Assembly (NCBI GenBank): GCA_036346275.1
Contig: CM070713.1
Coordinates: 69,432,382-69,496,381, forward strand
Direction of reading: 5' to 3'
DNA: 64,000 nucleotides
Source: Otatea glauca
Taxonomy: Eukaryota > Streptophyta > Magnoliopsida > Poales > Poaceae
The notes under the pieces are model-generated. The model worked only from the letters and a program-made list of their open reading frames with translations, was not told the origin of the DNA and ran no database searches. The position numbers and the translations under genes were made by a program. Shown here in pieces: positions 10,779 through 22,403 of the stretch (position 1 is the first letter of the stretch; each line of letters starts with the position of its first letter).

Positions 10779-11665
10779 GGGATCGGTCATCCTGACACGT
10801 GTCCATTTCGGGGCTTTAGGCCGTCCTCCCCGAGCTCGAGAGGGCAGTTCGAGCTCGAGGCGAGGTGATCCCGAGCTCTGCAAGAGCTTCCCAAACTGCT
10901 GCAAACCTCGACAACCTCCTCGACCTCGGCACCCCCGGTCCAGACTTCAATGTAATAGATCTCCTCTTTTATGTATGGATGACCTCTATCCCCTGTGTGG
11001 GAACTAGGGTCAACCACTCTTGTCAGTCCCCCCGCGTGGGGACTAGAGGCTATCTGCCCTTGTCAGAATCCCCTGCGTGGGAACTAGGGTCAACCACTCC
11101 CTAACAGCTCCTGTCAGTCCCCCTGCGTGGGAACTGGGGTTAACCGCTCCCGTCAACTCACAAATGGCCAGCCTCAGGATCGTGCGGGAGCCTATAAAAC
11201 GCCCGACCGCTCTGGTCGAAAGTGAGATCCAGCATCCAAAGAACCGCAACGGTAACAAGATCGCACAAGGCAACACATCAAGAAACCTAAGGGGAACGCG
11301 CAGATACGTCTGTGGCAACACTTGTACATTCCACCGTTCATCGAGCTCCCTCGGCCGTTGCCTCCCAGCGACCCCGAGGCCGAGCTTCCCCTGTAGTTCT
11401 CTCCCGACGAGCTCTTAGACATCTTTCGCCTACGGGCAAGACTGGAGTAGAGCTGTTACCCGACCTAGGGGGCTCGAACCAGTATAAATTTGTGTCCCCT
11501 ATTTGCTCGTCCTTTTTCCCTGTGCTGCATGTCTCCTAACCCCTCTTCCCGGACGAACGTGACTCTGGGCCTCGCCCCTTCGTGCGATCCTTCCCCTCTT
11601 TTTTTTTGCGATCGATGGTCCCGATCGTCGACAATAACCCTAGTAAAGTCTGAGTCTATGCAACT
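10779..11665 (+). mobile_element. Nested Gypsy-like LTR fragment or solo LTR
   Basis: A GC-rich block differs sharply from its AT-rich surroundings. It has a TATA box (CCTATAAAAC, 11191-11200) and, upstream, four imperfect repeats of TCCCC[CT]GCGTGGGAACTAGGGTCAACC-type sequence (about 10990-11150). A GGCTCGAACCAGTATAAATTTGTGTCC-like segment near 11470 resembles the 3' part of large grass Gypsy LTRs. No coding domain was seen. The exact ends and target duplication could not be fixed. Confidence 0.5.
10985..11150 (+). repeat. GTGGGAACTAGGG tandem motif array
   Basis: Four imperfect units contain [TC]GTGGG[AG]ACT[AG]G[AG]G and CTTGTCAG or CCTGTCAG. They lie 40-200 bases upstream of the TATA box at 11193, an enhancer-like layout common in LTR promoters. 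Confidence 0.7.
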
Positions 11666-12521
11666 GACCTCCTGAAACAAACAACTCAATCATCAAACGC
11701 CATAAGACAAGACATCACCTGTGTTGCTAGGTAAATAGCGAAGAACACATAACATGGACTTTTGACATGCTCTACCTGAAACATAAAATTCAGCAAATAA
11801 CCTACTGAAAATCTATAATATGGTTTAAACTACTCAAAAATATCAATATGAAGAAAAAATTCGCATGCCATCAATAGAGTATAAATTATAGTAGACCCCT
11901 CAATCGAGCAAAGACAACAAAACAACGTTGTAGTATCCACGCAGAAACAAACTCCTTCTTGCACTTTAAACCTTCATCTCAAACTTCGAAGAGTGTAATG
12001 CTACATCAGGGTGTTATTAAATTCTAAATTAACATTGCCAAAACTTTCATAATGGTCGTGCAAGCGATCCAAATTGCAACGTATTTAAACGGTGAATAAA
12101 ACACCAAAATAATGGTGATGAAACACCAAATTCCAATTAACGGTGATGAAAGACCAAATTCAGTTGTCTCCTCAACTATTTTTTTCTCCAAAGTAAATCA
12201 CCAATGATTAATAGACGATAAAACGTCGAAGAAAATTGCCAATGATAAATCCCGCATGAATTGCAATGAAATCCACCAATAATATTCATAAATGCCTTAC
12301 TTTGCAACAATGAAATCTGCCACTAATAGGCATAAAAGCCTGAACTGCGCATGAATACCGCCAATAATACGCACAGAATAGTAAGCATGAAATAATTTCT
12401 CCTTTTTTATTCTGTTAGCCGATTTTTTTTCTATTGATGCGGTAAGGCTTGATACTTCACGTGAGGAGCTGAGCCTCAATCAATGCACATGGAGACTTGA
12501 GTCGAGAGCTCTGATACCACT

Positions 12522-12773
12522 TGTTAGGAATAGAGTTCTGATACAACTTATTAGGATTAGCATGACAAAATAACAGAGACAAAGATTTAACGTGAAAAAA
12601 CTCTTGCGGAAAAAAAACCACGGGAAACGATACAATATAATGGTTCCATATTTCCATATACAGGGTTGGCTTATATAGCCAAAAGAGTCATAGTTGTAGA
12701 AGACTTGGACTAACAACTTATTTAGATAAAACCAAAAGATATAATAAATTAAGATATTAAGTTATCTCTAATA
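12522..12773 (-). repeat. 5' LTR of the Copia-type element
   Basis: The upper LTR. It is followed on its lower side by the primer-binding site (12508-12521) and on its upper side by sequence not seen near the other LTR, consistent with an outer boundary. Confidence 0.8.
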
Positions 12774-13223
12774 ACGTCTCAAAACACCTCAAACTCGTGA
12801 GTTTGGTGCGTGCCAAACAAACATCGGACTGACAGCCACACTACTACTAGTGCCAGGCAATGCCCAAGCGAACTAGCCTTGATGTACTAAGAGAACGGAA
12901 CTGGTAGGATGGCAAGATGCTCTGTACGTGTCACCAAAGTCGCGACGCGTGGGAGAAAGGCTTGGCAAATGGACGACGGCGAACGGGTGCGCTCGCGAGT
13001 CATCGACGGGTGGACTTAGCTCGAGCGCGGCAACGTGCCTGCAGCCTGTGCCCCATGTGGTTGTGGGATGCACGAGCTCTCCATGCTGGTAAATGGAATG
13101 TAGTTAGGTTTAGCTCAGAGCCGTCAACTCGAACTTGGATTCAATAACTTGCTTCCATTTGGGATTTTGGATCGATGAAAATTCTAAAGTTCAGTGTTCA
13201 ACCTCCATGGCTACATCCATACA
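12774..13223. other. Unassigned DNA between the LTR element and the Helitron
   Basis: About 450 bases with a moderately GC-rich middle part (12920-13080). No recognisable domain or element end was seen apart from the A at 13223 that precedes the Helitron. Confidence 0.4.
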
Positions 13224-13504
13224 TCTCTACTACTTCTAATTAAAAGTTGGTGGTGGTACGTCCGTTCTCCTGCTGCCCACGCACGCTTCTCTCTCAATGG
13301 ATGGTTACGCACTGGCCACGTTCGTCTGCCCCTCTCCTCTCTAAGAAACCAACGCTCCGACGCTCCCCCATCTCTTCATCCCACAATCACACCCGCCCCC
13401 ACTCCACCGCTTCCACTGGCTCGATCTGGATGGCACCCGCCCCACTCTTCCCTCCCTCGCTGTCGCTGTCGCCTCAACTTTGCACACAGTCGCCCCCTTC
13501 CCCG

Positions 13505-14296
13505 TCGCCGCTTCCATCTGCCAGATTTGGACAGCCTCACCTACAGGGTGTGCGTGACGGTGACGCTGGTGTAGGTGCACAGCGCGCGAAAGCACGACGC
13601 GCTGCTGTGACGGTGGCCACACGGTCCGACCACGGTGACTGCGTTCGAAAGGGCTACATCTTGTCCGTCGACGGCAGGTGGTTCATGGTCGTGTTCCACA
13701 TCACAGATGCCTCGAGTCCTCGCTCTCCGCCAAACCATTGCCATGGTCGGTGGGGTGCACTACACCCGCCGGGGAGGCCTCATTCTGCTCGAGCTCATCG
13801 GCACAGATCCCCCGAGGCTCCTCTCCAAGGTTTCCGCCGTGTTGCATGACCTCTGGTGTAGCACCGTCGACACCAAGGTGTGGATGCACGGCGGCCACAT
13901 CACCGTGCTGGTTTTCATCCGCGTCGAGGAGACCGACGCTTTGATCAACGACGTGGCCTGGTCAAGCGCATCGAGTTTTGGCTCAGGCATGTTGTCCGCA
14001 ACGGCGCACGTGGCGTGAGGACGGTCCTGTTCAACGCTACAGCGGTCGGCAATCTGGACCGAAGGCTCCACCAGCTACTCAACGAGGACCAGGAGGCCGA
14101 TAGTTGTGCCGCAGCAAAGGTCTCTATGACGATGGTTGTGGCGATGCAAGAGTGGGGTTAGAGGGGGTACTCGTTGGTGACCACGAGCTGCCGCGACTAG
14201 CCGAAGCTGCTATTCGATGTGGTCTGCATCTGGACAGAATTGGATTACGTGGTGTACCACGACACGTTTGACACCGATGACGATCACGCTCAGCAG
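13505..14296 (+). pseudogene. Captured ACT-domain-repeat (ACR) gene fragment
   Basis: Several frames together give an ACR-type order: LDSLTYRVCVTVTLV then VHSARKHDALL (about 13525-13600), CVRKGYILSVDGRWFMVVFHITDA (about 13640-13711), and LILLELIGTDPPRLLSKVSAVLHDLWCSTVDTKVW (about 13780-13885), an ACT domain. NLDRRLHQLLNEDQEAD (about 14050-14100) and DYVVYHDTFDTDDDHAQQ (about 14243-14296) follow. An intron donor (CAGCAG then GTGAGG) follows at 14296. ACR proteins are plant proteins with several amino-acid-binding ACT domains. At least three frameshifts and internal stops break the frame, and no downstream ACR exon follows. Confidence 0.75.
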
Positions 14297-14773
14297 GTGA
14301 GGCTTTTAGCAATTTCTTGCTCGATTAGTTTTCAATATTTTTTGGGGAAAATAGGTTGTGCTGCATATTTGGAGCTCTTGATTTCTCCATATTATCTTGT
14401 TAATTTGGGATTGGTATTTGCAATTCCCCTCTTTCATCTCTGGTTCTTGGTATGGTCTTTCTATCATGAATCTAAATGTTTCTTTGGGTGGTTGTGTCAA
14501 GTGAATTTCCTTCCATCATTGTTTCACTTTTTCTCTCTTCAGTTTTGCCCCTTTTCAAGATTTTGCTACCTATTTTTGTTTAATTTGATTGTGATTCTTA
14601 TGTTGGCTCCAGGCTATCTTGAGCTCAGTTCTTGGAAGTTTTTGGGACTTGAGAGGCAAATGGAACTCCGCAGCTACCTTTCTTCGGTCTCCAACAAGTA
14701 CTGCTACTACTTCCATTGTTTGTGAGGTTTCTAGGTCTTACTTTGTAAACAAAGTATTGTATTGCGAATTGAT

Positions 14774-16432
14774 ATGAAGGATCTCATAGCTCTGCTATAT
14801 CAGGAAGCGGCTGTCAAAGAATATCTCACCACAAAGGTGTCACTTTCTTTTTCTGATATAGACTTTTTATGCTTTATTGTGCGTCAAGTAACTATGTTTT
14901 GTCATTTTTGTGCTTTCTTTTGTTGACGTTAAATGGATATTTGTGTGTTTCATAACTATTCTGTGTATTTTAGACAATTTGCTTCCTACTTATGATTTCT
15001 GATGTAGGTCAAAGATTTGGAGGTTGAGTTGGAAGCTACCAAGCAGAAAGGCAGAGAGACATTACGACAAGCTATCTTGGCTGAAAGAGAGAGGGTTACC
15101 CAGATGCAATGGGATATGGATAGCTTTGCAGGAAGTACTCTAAGATGGAGTCAAACTTGAAGATTGAACAAGTCAGTTTTTTTATCTCTGTTTCTGTGGC
15201 TTAGTTTTTTCTTATAGCCATATTATAAGGATTTTCATGTGGAGTCAGAGAAAACAGCTGCTGGTGGTGAAAAAGAAATGTTACTAGAAGAACTAGAAAC
15301 TAAACAAAAAGAATTTGAGAGCTTGCGACATCATCTTGGAGAAGTTGAGGCAATATCTAAAGTAGATATAAAGGTTCTTGTTAAAGAGGCCAAGCCTCTT
15401 AGGAACTCCCAAAAAGAGATGAAGAATATGCTGATTCAGTATCTTGAGGAGAAGATTGAATTAGAGGTACAATGCTACCAATAAAATTATAATCCTTTTT
15501 CTCCTAGCAAAATTGTAACACTAGCAATATTGGTGGTGTTCCAATAGACATCATATTCAACATTACTAAAGGCTTGTTGCCACCAGATTAATGAACTACC
15601 CTTCCTCTTGCAGGCCAATCCCCCAAGCCACCATGCAAGGAGGTTACTTAAAATTGTATGGAACTGTTGCTATGTCTGCCTGTCATTGCTTAGCTCAGGA
15701 CCATCACAGTTATTAATTTGCAAATTCAATTTTGGTTCGTAGATAGGAGAAAGCGCCCTGTTGAAGTTGTTAGACCAAAGGAGCCTTTGGAAGAGTGGAA
15801 GATATCCTGAACATTTATTTTTTTATTTCAAAATGTTCCTGGTTTCGAGATTATTTCATGCAACAGGTCATCCCATTTGGGGAACACTACCATGAAACAT
15901 TATGATTTTTATCTTGATCAACAAAAACAGGAAATATTTGTTATTCTCAATGTGATTCCTTTTGTCGAGCTAGGATGGATATAGATTTCTCTATATATAT
16001 ATGACTGACCATGGAAATTTGAACTTATTACATTATACTATACTTCAGAAGCTTAGAAAAGGGGGGTGAGTCCTTTTATGCATGTTAACAACTTCAAACC
16101 AATCAACCCCTTATCGATTCATTTTATGTTTTCTTAAATTCAAACATATATTCACTAAGAACAATAGCCAAAATTTCATTATCAACATTTTCTCCCTCTA
16201 ATATTTTATTGTACTCTTTGTTCCAGAGGATTATTAATAGAGAGGCACGCGTAAAGTTAATCCCGTGAAAAGATTCTTCATGAATGCAGCCTGCTCCGTG
16301 AGTGTCTACGTGAATTTAGTGCTAAATTTATTGCAGAAGAACAAGACAACTTGACTATTGATCCATCATCTTCGCCTGATGCGTAATCTTCTGGCAACAT
16401 CAGATAAGAGAATACACCTACTTGTTGCCGAG
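14774..16432 (+). pseudogene. Captured PX-domain EREX-like gene fragment (C-terminal coiled coil)
   Basis: Exon remnants lie in order with consensus splice sites: 14774-14836 (MKDLIALLYQEAAVKEYLTTK), 15008-15171 (VKDLEVELEATKQKGRETL..., frameshift near 15130), about 15241-15466 (KTAAGGEKEMLLEELETKQK...LVKEAKPLRNSQKEM), and about 16226-16432 (AKFIAEEQDNLTIDPSS, then LLATSDKRIHLLVAE). This order matches the coiled-coil C-terminal part of plant PX-domain proteins EREX/EREL, which bind endosomal lipid and activated RAB5. The PX domain itself is absent. It abuts the ACR fragment with no intact promoter, and frameshifts indicate a pseudogene. The third exon keeps an 80-codon open frame. Confidence 0.75.
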
Positions 16433-16502
16433 GTAAGTTTTTTTAATCTTCTAGTAGGTTATTGTCATTTATTCTGGTGTGTTGCTTGGTCATACTCCAA
16501 CT

Positions 16503-16922
16503 CTAGCTTCTCACAGAGAGGCCAAATTCATATAGTGGTGCTCCCAACTCTAATTGAGAAGTCAGGGCAATGGAGAAGTAAATGCTGTTATTTTTATAGA
16601 AATAAAAAATGATTTTTTTGTCCAATGAATAAAGGAGAAGTTGGACAAAATTTGAAGAAAGGTGCTTCCATGCTTTTCCTTTTGACAGATGCACAAATAT
16701 TAAAGCATGAATGAAAGATAGATAGTTATTACTTACCCTTTCACTTGCTTCAAGATTTGTGCAACTTGTATTGAGAGTAAAAGCATTGAAGCACTGCTCA
16801 AATATGAAACATAGATTGAGTGTCGAGAACAGAACATAGTTCTGCAACCAGGGCTTGGACTCCATGATGCTAGCTCTACATTTGGAACCACAGCTACCTG
16901 CCACTAGCTTCTTCATAGACAC
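16503..16922 (-). other. Open frame of unknown origin inside the Helitron
   Basis: A 139-codon open frame on the minus strand (MSMKKLVAGSCGSKCRASIM...) has no domain I recognise. It overlaps the segment duplicated at 1010-1155, so it belongs to repeated DNA and is probably not a gene. Confidence 0.2.
16660..16800 (+). repeat. Copy of the segment at 1010-1155
   Basis: Same-strand match to 1010-1155. Here the sequence continues past GAAGCACTGCTC into AAATATGAAAC. At the other copy it is interrupted by MULE-1, so this serves as an approximate empty-site reference for that insertion. Confidence 0.7.
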
Positions 16923-17509
16923 TAGGCAGATTCAAAGCTTGACAAAATCATGGCCTCGATTGCTTTATATTCTTCTTGGGTTCCGTTAGAGTTTGGAGTT
17001 TGAGGCTTTAAGCCACACTGTTTGGCCTTTTAGCATTGATCTGTGTTCCTCGATGCCTGTAGGGTGTTGATTCTGCGAGGAACAAGGTGTGGAGTTTTGT
17101 TCACTCTGGAGAACAATATTCGTGCAAATTGATATTATTGTAAAATGAGTCAAATATTTAGTGTTTTTTCACTAAAAATGTTGCCCATTTTATAATACAT
17201 CTTATTTTAATTGCTTAGGATCACATGTTATCGCTATTAGTTATTGACATTTATTATAACTTACCCACTAAAGTCTTGTTACAATTTTTTCCATAGCAAT
17301 GCACGGACATTGAACCAGTACATAAGTAATTTACACGATGATTACGATACGTACTAGAGATTACTCCTGGTGTTAAACCGGGACAGATATATAACATGGG
17401 CCATCAAACAATGAAAGGATGGTTACATGTAATATCTGTCATTATTATTACTACGGCAAGCCAATCTCCGGCCCAGTACGTACGTATCAAAACCAGAACG
17501 CCCTGAAGC

Positions 17510-20446
17510 CTAAACATGCACAGGGACCTTTCCCCCCTCCTCGCCGCTGTCGAGTTTGATGCCCTTGTACCACATCGCGCAGGCTACGTACACGGCGAGG
17601 TCGACGAGCGAGAGCGCCGCGAGGAGGAAATAGAACCTGTCGAGGTGGCCGGAGTTGAGGTTCCCTGGGATCCACCCGGGTCGCTTCTCCCCGGCGGTGA
17701 GGCTGGTCACCACGCTCACCAGCATGATGCTCACGTAGTTTCCCAGTGAGATGGACGCCATGCACAGCGAGCTGCCAAAGCTCTTGACGCCGTCCGGCGC
17801 CTGCCCGTTGAAGAACTCCAACTGCCCCACGTACATGAACACCTCCGACGCCCCGATCAGAGCGTATTGCGGCACCTGCCACAGCACGGTCAGGGAGCTC
17901 GGTTGGTCCGGAGCCGACACCCGTCTTAGCCGCTCGATCTCCACCACGCCCGCCACTATCATCGCCACCATGCCGATGACGAGCCCAACGCCCATGCGCT
18001 GCAGCTCGGTCAGCCCCTGCGGGTTGCCGGACAGCCGGGCCATGACGGGCACCAGCACGCGGCGGTAAATGGCGATGAATGCCAGCACACTGAGGATGTC
18101 GAACACCGACATGCTCGCGGCGGGCACGTGGAACGACCCGATATTGGTGTTCATGGTGGCGCCCTGCTCCACGAACAGAGACGCCATCTGGGTGAACACC
18201 ACCGAGTAGACGATGGTGCACAGCCAGATCGGCAGCATCTTCAGGATGCACTTCACCTCCTCCACCTGCGTCACCGTGCAGAGCATCCACGGGTTCTTCA
18301 TGTTCTCCGGCGCGCAGTAGTCCTCTTCGGTGATCGTCGCCGCCTTGTCAAGAAACCTGCACAACACCAACACACGCCACAAACGCAGATTAGTTCGATA
18401 TCTCATCTCAACGCTCAACAATTCGATGCTTGAATCAAACAAAAATACCATTGTTGGAGAGAAATCTTTACCTGAGTTCATCGCTGTGAAGGATCTTTCG
18501 AATGCCAGAAATCTTGGACTCGTCGCCCCCCACCTCGTAGAGCAACTCGCCGCGGGGCAACGCGGCGTGCCACTTGCGGAACGCGGCGACGAAGACCTGC
18601 GCGATGCGGGTGAGCGGATTGCCGCTCGGCTTGAAGTGCCGATAATTGGGCGTGCCGAGCAGGAAGAGCACGAGGGCCAGCGCCGCCGCGGCCGCCGAGA
18701 TCCAGAACCCCATGACCCACTTCCCCGAGTCCTCGTAGAACACCAGCACCGTGTTCGAGAACAGGGACCCGACGTTTAACGCCAAATAGAAGTAGCTGAA
18801 GAAGGCGACCTTGGAGCGCGCCTCCTTCGGGTCCGTCTCGTCGAACTGGTCCGACCCGAACGTCGCAATGGAAGGCTGGTAGCCACCGTTGCCGAACGCG
18901 ATCATGTAGGTCGACAGGTAGAAGAGCGCGACTCCGAGCGTCGACAGCGGGTCGCAGTGCGCCTTGAAGGCGCCGCAGCCAGAGGGTTTGACCAGCAAGA
19001 ACCACGACGCAAGTGACAGTATCACCAGGCCCTGTTCAGAACAACACACACACACACACACTATATGATCAATCCAGCAACAGAGAAAAGGGTAAAAAAA
19101 AATAAGTTTGATTGATCAGTGTCTGCGAGTGATCGTACCGTTACATAGATCATCTGGAAGATTGCGCATGTGATGTATCGGCCCCAGTAGGAGTCGCTGA
19201 GGAACGCGCCGATGAGAGAGAAGATGTAGACGGTTCCGGTCCATTTGCTGATGCTGTTGGCCGCCTCTGCGTTGTCCTGGTGGAGCACCCTTCGGAGGAA
19301 CACCACGAGGTTCACCCCAACGCCGAAGAAGGCGCAGGTCACAAGTCCGTAGTTAACTGCATGAAGAACATAAATGAATGAATGATCGAGACGATCTCAA
19401 TTAAGCCAACCCGTATCAGTTTTTAAAGAAAACAAAATCAAGCAGATTCAGATGGCTTATACTGCACCACAAGCCACAAGGTTAAACATAGTTCAAAGCA
19501 ACCAGTCCTGGAATATCTGAGCTTTTTCAGGTTTAGAATAAGCAAAGTAGTAGTAAGTATTAAGTGTGTTCTTGCTCATGCAGAGTAAATCAAAATGAGA
19601 GGGCAAAACTCAGTGGAAAAACTGAAGAGTACAGTACTGATTTTCCAATGGTGGATCAATCCCCACTTTTGGCTACCATGCACCTAGAATCCCTTCAAGA
19701 AGTACCGTTGAGAGAACGCCCAGTAACTTATTGTGGACTAAACGGAGTATTTGAAACACGGGAAAGAAATACCACTCGGGTAATATTTTCTAGAGGAGTT
19801 GCAAATGAATCGCTAAACCTAACATTACATGCAACAATACCTATAATTACTACTGGGAAAATAAAAGATAGTTGAGCCACACGGTTCCCGTAATAATTAT
19901 GTCCCATCCCTTTAACTAATTTTGCTCTTCATACAGGATCATTTAAATGCTTGTTGAAGGGTCCAATTGACGGGAGTCTGAACTGCATTCAACTCGGACA
20001 GTACGTAGGAATATGCTTGCAAGTGACAAGCCATACGGGCCGTATGGCAATGAATTACACCATCGAATTGATTGTTTTGTTCCAAAGTCATTTACGAATT
20101 GAACCAACAAACTAACTACTAGTAATACATAGAGTTAGGAGTTAGTTTCATATTGGGGATGCAAGAATAGCTGTTCACCAATAGTTAATCTCTATTTACA
20201 AACACTTTTTTAAATAGGTAGTATTTGTGATACATGAAGAACAAAAGCGAAACAAAGCATAGCTTTACCTAGCAACAGGATGGAGGATTTCCATCTCCCA
20301 GTGGTTGCTTTAACTGCTGGGTTTCCTCGCCTGTCCACTGACCCATCTTCAGTGATGGGAGATATCCACTTCGAATCGTCAGTGATTGGAGCCATCGCCT
20401 TGTTCACTGAGTTTTCCGAACCTTCACCTTTCGACTGCTTCATCAA
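17510..20446 (-). CDS. NRT1/PTR family 7.3-type transporter (NPF7), four exons
   Basis: Exons on the minus strand are 20446-20269, 19356-19139, 19031-18472 and 18356-17510, all with GT-AG introns. Together they give 1803 bases and 600 residues, the usual NPF length. The start MMKQSKGEGSEN leads into EDGSVDRRGNPAVKATTGRW. Family landmarks follow: FFGVGVNLVVFL (TM1), WTGTVYIFSLIGAFLSDSYWGRY, GYQPSIATFGSDQFDE, FFSYFYLALNVGSLFSNT, FLDKAA, TQVEEVKCILKMLPIWLCTIVY, QMASLFVEQG, GASEVFMYVGQLEFFNGQ and WIPGNLNSGHLDRFYFLLAAL. This is closest, from memory, to Arabidopsis NPF7.3/NRT1.5, which moves nitrate and potassium toward the xylem. The ExxER proton-coupling motif of most NPFs is replaced by YGLVT, as expected for the NPF7.3 group. 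About twelve membrane segments are expected. The two large exons are very GC-rich, normal for grasses. It looks intact. Confidence 0.93.
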
Positions 20447-21660
20447 TAATTCAGAAAATAGATTAGAATTTGTAGTCTGAATTTTAATTCATGTAGTCAT
20501 AAGAATAACTAAGTTCGTCTTTATTCATATTTCACATAGTCATATGGAGTTATAGGTTGCAGCTGTCTGTTCATGTATTCAGGGGCCTGTTATAGTGACC
20601 ACGTAGCACTGTACAGGAGTACTGATATGCATTGCAACATATTTTATTCCAATCCCTACATACAGTGCCTATTTGATCTCAAATGTTCTCTTGTTTGTTA
20701 CCCTGGAGTGCGCAACAACACTAAATCAGTAGAGCCTATGTGTTGGCAGAAATATGTCCCACATGATACCTTGTTTGTTCTATTCACTTCAGTCTTGCAG
20801 ATTCTTCAAGACGTTCTTCACTTTTTCTTTGTGGAAGCTTTGAAAAGCAGAAAAAATTAGCCTGCGAGTATACCTCATGTCAGGGATCAATCAACCATTC
20901 ATTGCAAAAGCGTAACGACTTTAACATTCAAAAGTTTGGCTTTGGTTCCTCATTTTCTAATTAACCAGTAACATAAATATACACCAATTAGTGACGGTCA
21001 CGTATCGATCGTCACAGCCATGCACTGTCACAGTATGAACTATGCATACATAAAGAGAAATTTTACAGTGGACTACATGGGTAGTAAGTAGTGGTAGTAG
21101 GAATTAAATCTAACTATCCATTCTCAAAGGTATTTTAGACTTTTTCTATCCATTTATCAGGGGTATTTTAGATTTTTCCTAATTCGTTTACAGTTTTGGA
21201 TTCACCGAATACCTATTGATCTTCAAAGACTTCTTATCCATTCATCCGTCATTCATCAGTATCACAGGACGTGTTTTACCGTAGAGGATAGATAGTATGA
21301 CAGAATTTTTTACCCCTTTACCCATCTTTCAATTTTACTACCAATACTACAGGTGGTAGTATAACTAGATCTAAATTGATCTCAACCATTAGATTCAAAG
21401 GAATGAACGGCTTATATTAATTTTAATCCCATGTAAAAGAGCTCTTACATAAATATCTTACACTACTTTTACCTTCACAAGCTAGACTGCTAGACTAGCT
21501 ATCCGGCCAAAACATCGTGTAGACATTCATAGGGATCAGGTATGCAACAAAATCGATTATGTGCCACTGCCACCCACCGACAGATGGACCCACGTGTCAG
21601 CCAGTGTTACTGAGTTCTGAAATAGAACCTCCGTTCTTCTGTCTTTTAAGAAAGAAAAAA
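20447..21660. other. Upstream region or 5' intron of the NPF7 gene
   Basis: About 1.2 kb of AT-rich DNA without a recognised exon. If the promoter at 22.4 kb serves the transporter, this is its first intron. A pair of inverted GTGACGGTCAC/GATCGTCAC phrases lies near 20992-21020. The region 21060-21480 has MITE-like inverted TAGTAGG/CCTACTA-type phrases but no clean ends. Confidence 0.4.
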
Positions 21661-21677
21661 AAAGCCCTCAATCGGAT

Positions 21678-21836
21678 GTTTTATTTTTTACAAACATCCA
21701 AATTTTAAACTTTTAGATTAAAGTATCAAACCATCCATCAAAACACAATTTCACCTTCCTTCACGTCTTACGGATCTCATCATAGATCCAATGCTTTAAA
21801 ATTTGGATGTTTTTTTGCTAAAAAACATCCGGGTGA
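21678..21836. mobile_element. Small inverted-repeat MITE-like element
   Basis: The left arm CGGATGTTTTATTTTTTACAAACATCC and the right arm GGATGTTTTTTTGCTAAAAAACATCCG are inverted, with inner AAATTTTAAA/TTTAAAATTT phrases. The size of about 160 bases and lack of coding sequence fit a MITE. The superfamily is not clear and no target duplication was found. Confidence 0.5.
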
Positions 21837-22033
21837 TGTTTATCAAAACTCAAAAAAGAAAAGGAGTTTCCGTTCTTATGCGTAGCAGCAGCGCTCAAAT
21901 CTAGTCCAGTGCATACAAAAGAATGAAAAAAAGAACAGATCGAAAACGGCGATACAAGAACTGACATGATACACGTAACGCACGTACGGTCATACGGACA
22001 ATATATCGATCATGCGTACATATGCATATATAC

Positions 22034-22370
22034 CTTCCTTGATAAAGCCTCCGGTGCGAGCGCGCAGCTTCTTCTCCGGCGACGGTGACGACAAGCGCGT
22101 CAGGAAAAAAACCACCACGACACCGGGAGCCACTACCACCACCTCTAGCTCGGACAACACCTCGACGACGACTCGGCCGGCCAGGCCTCCAGACATTTAA
22201 CAGAGCACAGGAGCACGAGTAAATTGTGGCACGTACAGCGGCGCTGCCAGACTCTCGCCGAACAGGTACGCGAGTACACAAGCACGATGGTGGCGCCCCC
22301 ACGACTGAAACGATCGCTTTTCCTACCTACCGGCCGGCAAACGGAGACGGGAAATGGAGCGGGTATGTGC
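22034..22370 (-). promoter_or_regulatory. Possible 5' leader exon of the NPF7 gene
   Basis: This GC-rich segment lies downstream, in the minus sense, of a TATA box at 22396-22403 and ends at a consensus donor (AAGGAAG then GTATAT at 22034). It contains an open frame from an ATG at 22196 (MSGGLAGRVVVEVLSEL...) that is unlike any NPF N-terminus. A spliced leader joining to an acceptor just before 20446 would give the transporter a long 5' intron. A separate short gene is the alternative. Only transcript data could decide. Confidence 0.35.
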
Positions 22371-22395
22371 GGTGTATGGGGTGGTGTGTGGCCGA

Positions 22396-22403
22396 GTATA
22401 TAT
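22396..22403 (-). promoter_or_regulatory. Candidate TATA box
   Basis: The minus strand reads CATATATACTC inside a GC-rich 400-base block, about 30 bases before a CACACACCACCCC stretch that could hold the transcription start. It is the best-looking core promoter upstream of the NPF7 gene. Confidence 0.35.

Larger units (their letters stand above)
10202..12773 (-). mobile_element. Non-autonomous Copia-type LTR retroelement
   Basis: Two direct repeats of about 250 bases (10202-10456 and 12522-12773) begin TGTTAG on the plus strand and end in CCAACA or CTAATA. Read on the minus strand, the 5' LTR is at the high end, with a primer-binding site AGTGGTATCAGAGC immediately inside at 12508-12521. A polypurine tract (GGGGAGGTT, 10457-10465) sits just before the 3' LTR. 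The roughly 2-kb interior has no gag or pol reading frame and contains a second, unrelated LTR-like block. No 5-bp target duplication was found. Confidence 0.75.
13224..17318 (+). mobile_element. Helitron carrying captured fragments of two host genes
   Basis: The 5' end TCTCTACTACTTCTAATTAAAAG after a host A is the typical rice Helitron start. The 3' end ...AGCAATGCACGGACATTGAACCAG followed by T is a slightly decayed form of the GCAACGCACGGGCATT...CTAG-T terminus. The 4.1-kb interior carries an ACR (ACT-repeat) fragment and a PX-domain EREX-like fragment, both in the Helitron's own orientation and both still holding introns. This is the usual outcome of Helitron gene capture. No Rep/helicase coding sequence was seen, so the element is non-autonomous. 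Confidence 0.7.

Noticed and set aside
13505..14296. Functional ACR gene
   Set aside because: Several frameshifts and stops, loss of downstream ACR exons and position inside a Helitron show it is a captured fragment.
17487..19005. Overlapping minus-strand and plus-strand frames over the transporter exons (for example 17487-18290, 18478-19005, 18330-18779)
   Set aside because: Shadow frames of GC-rich exons. The NPF frame has continuous family motifs and correct splice junctions.
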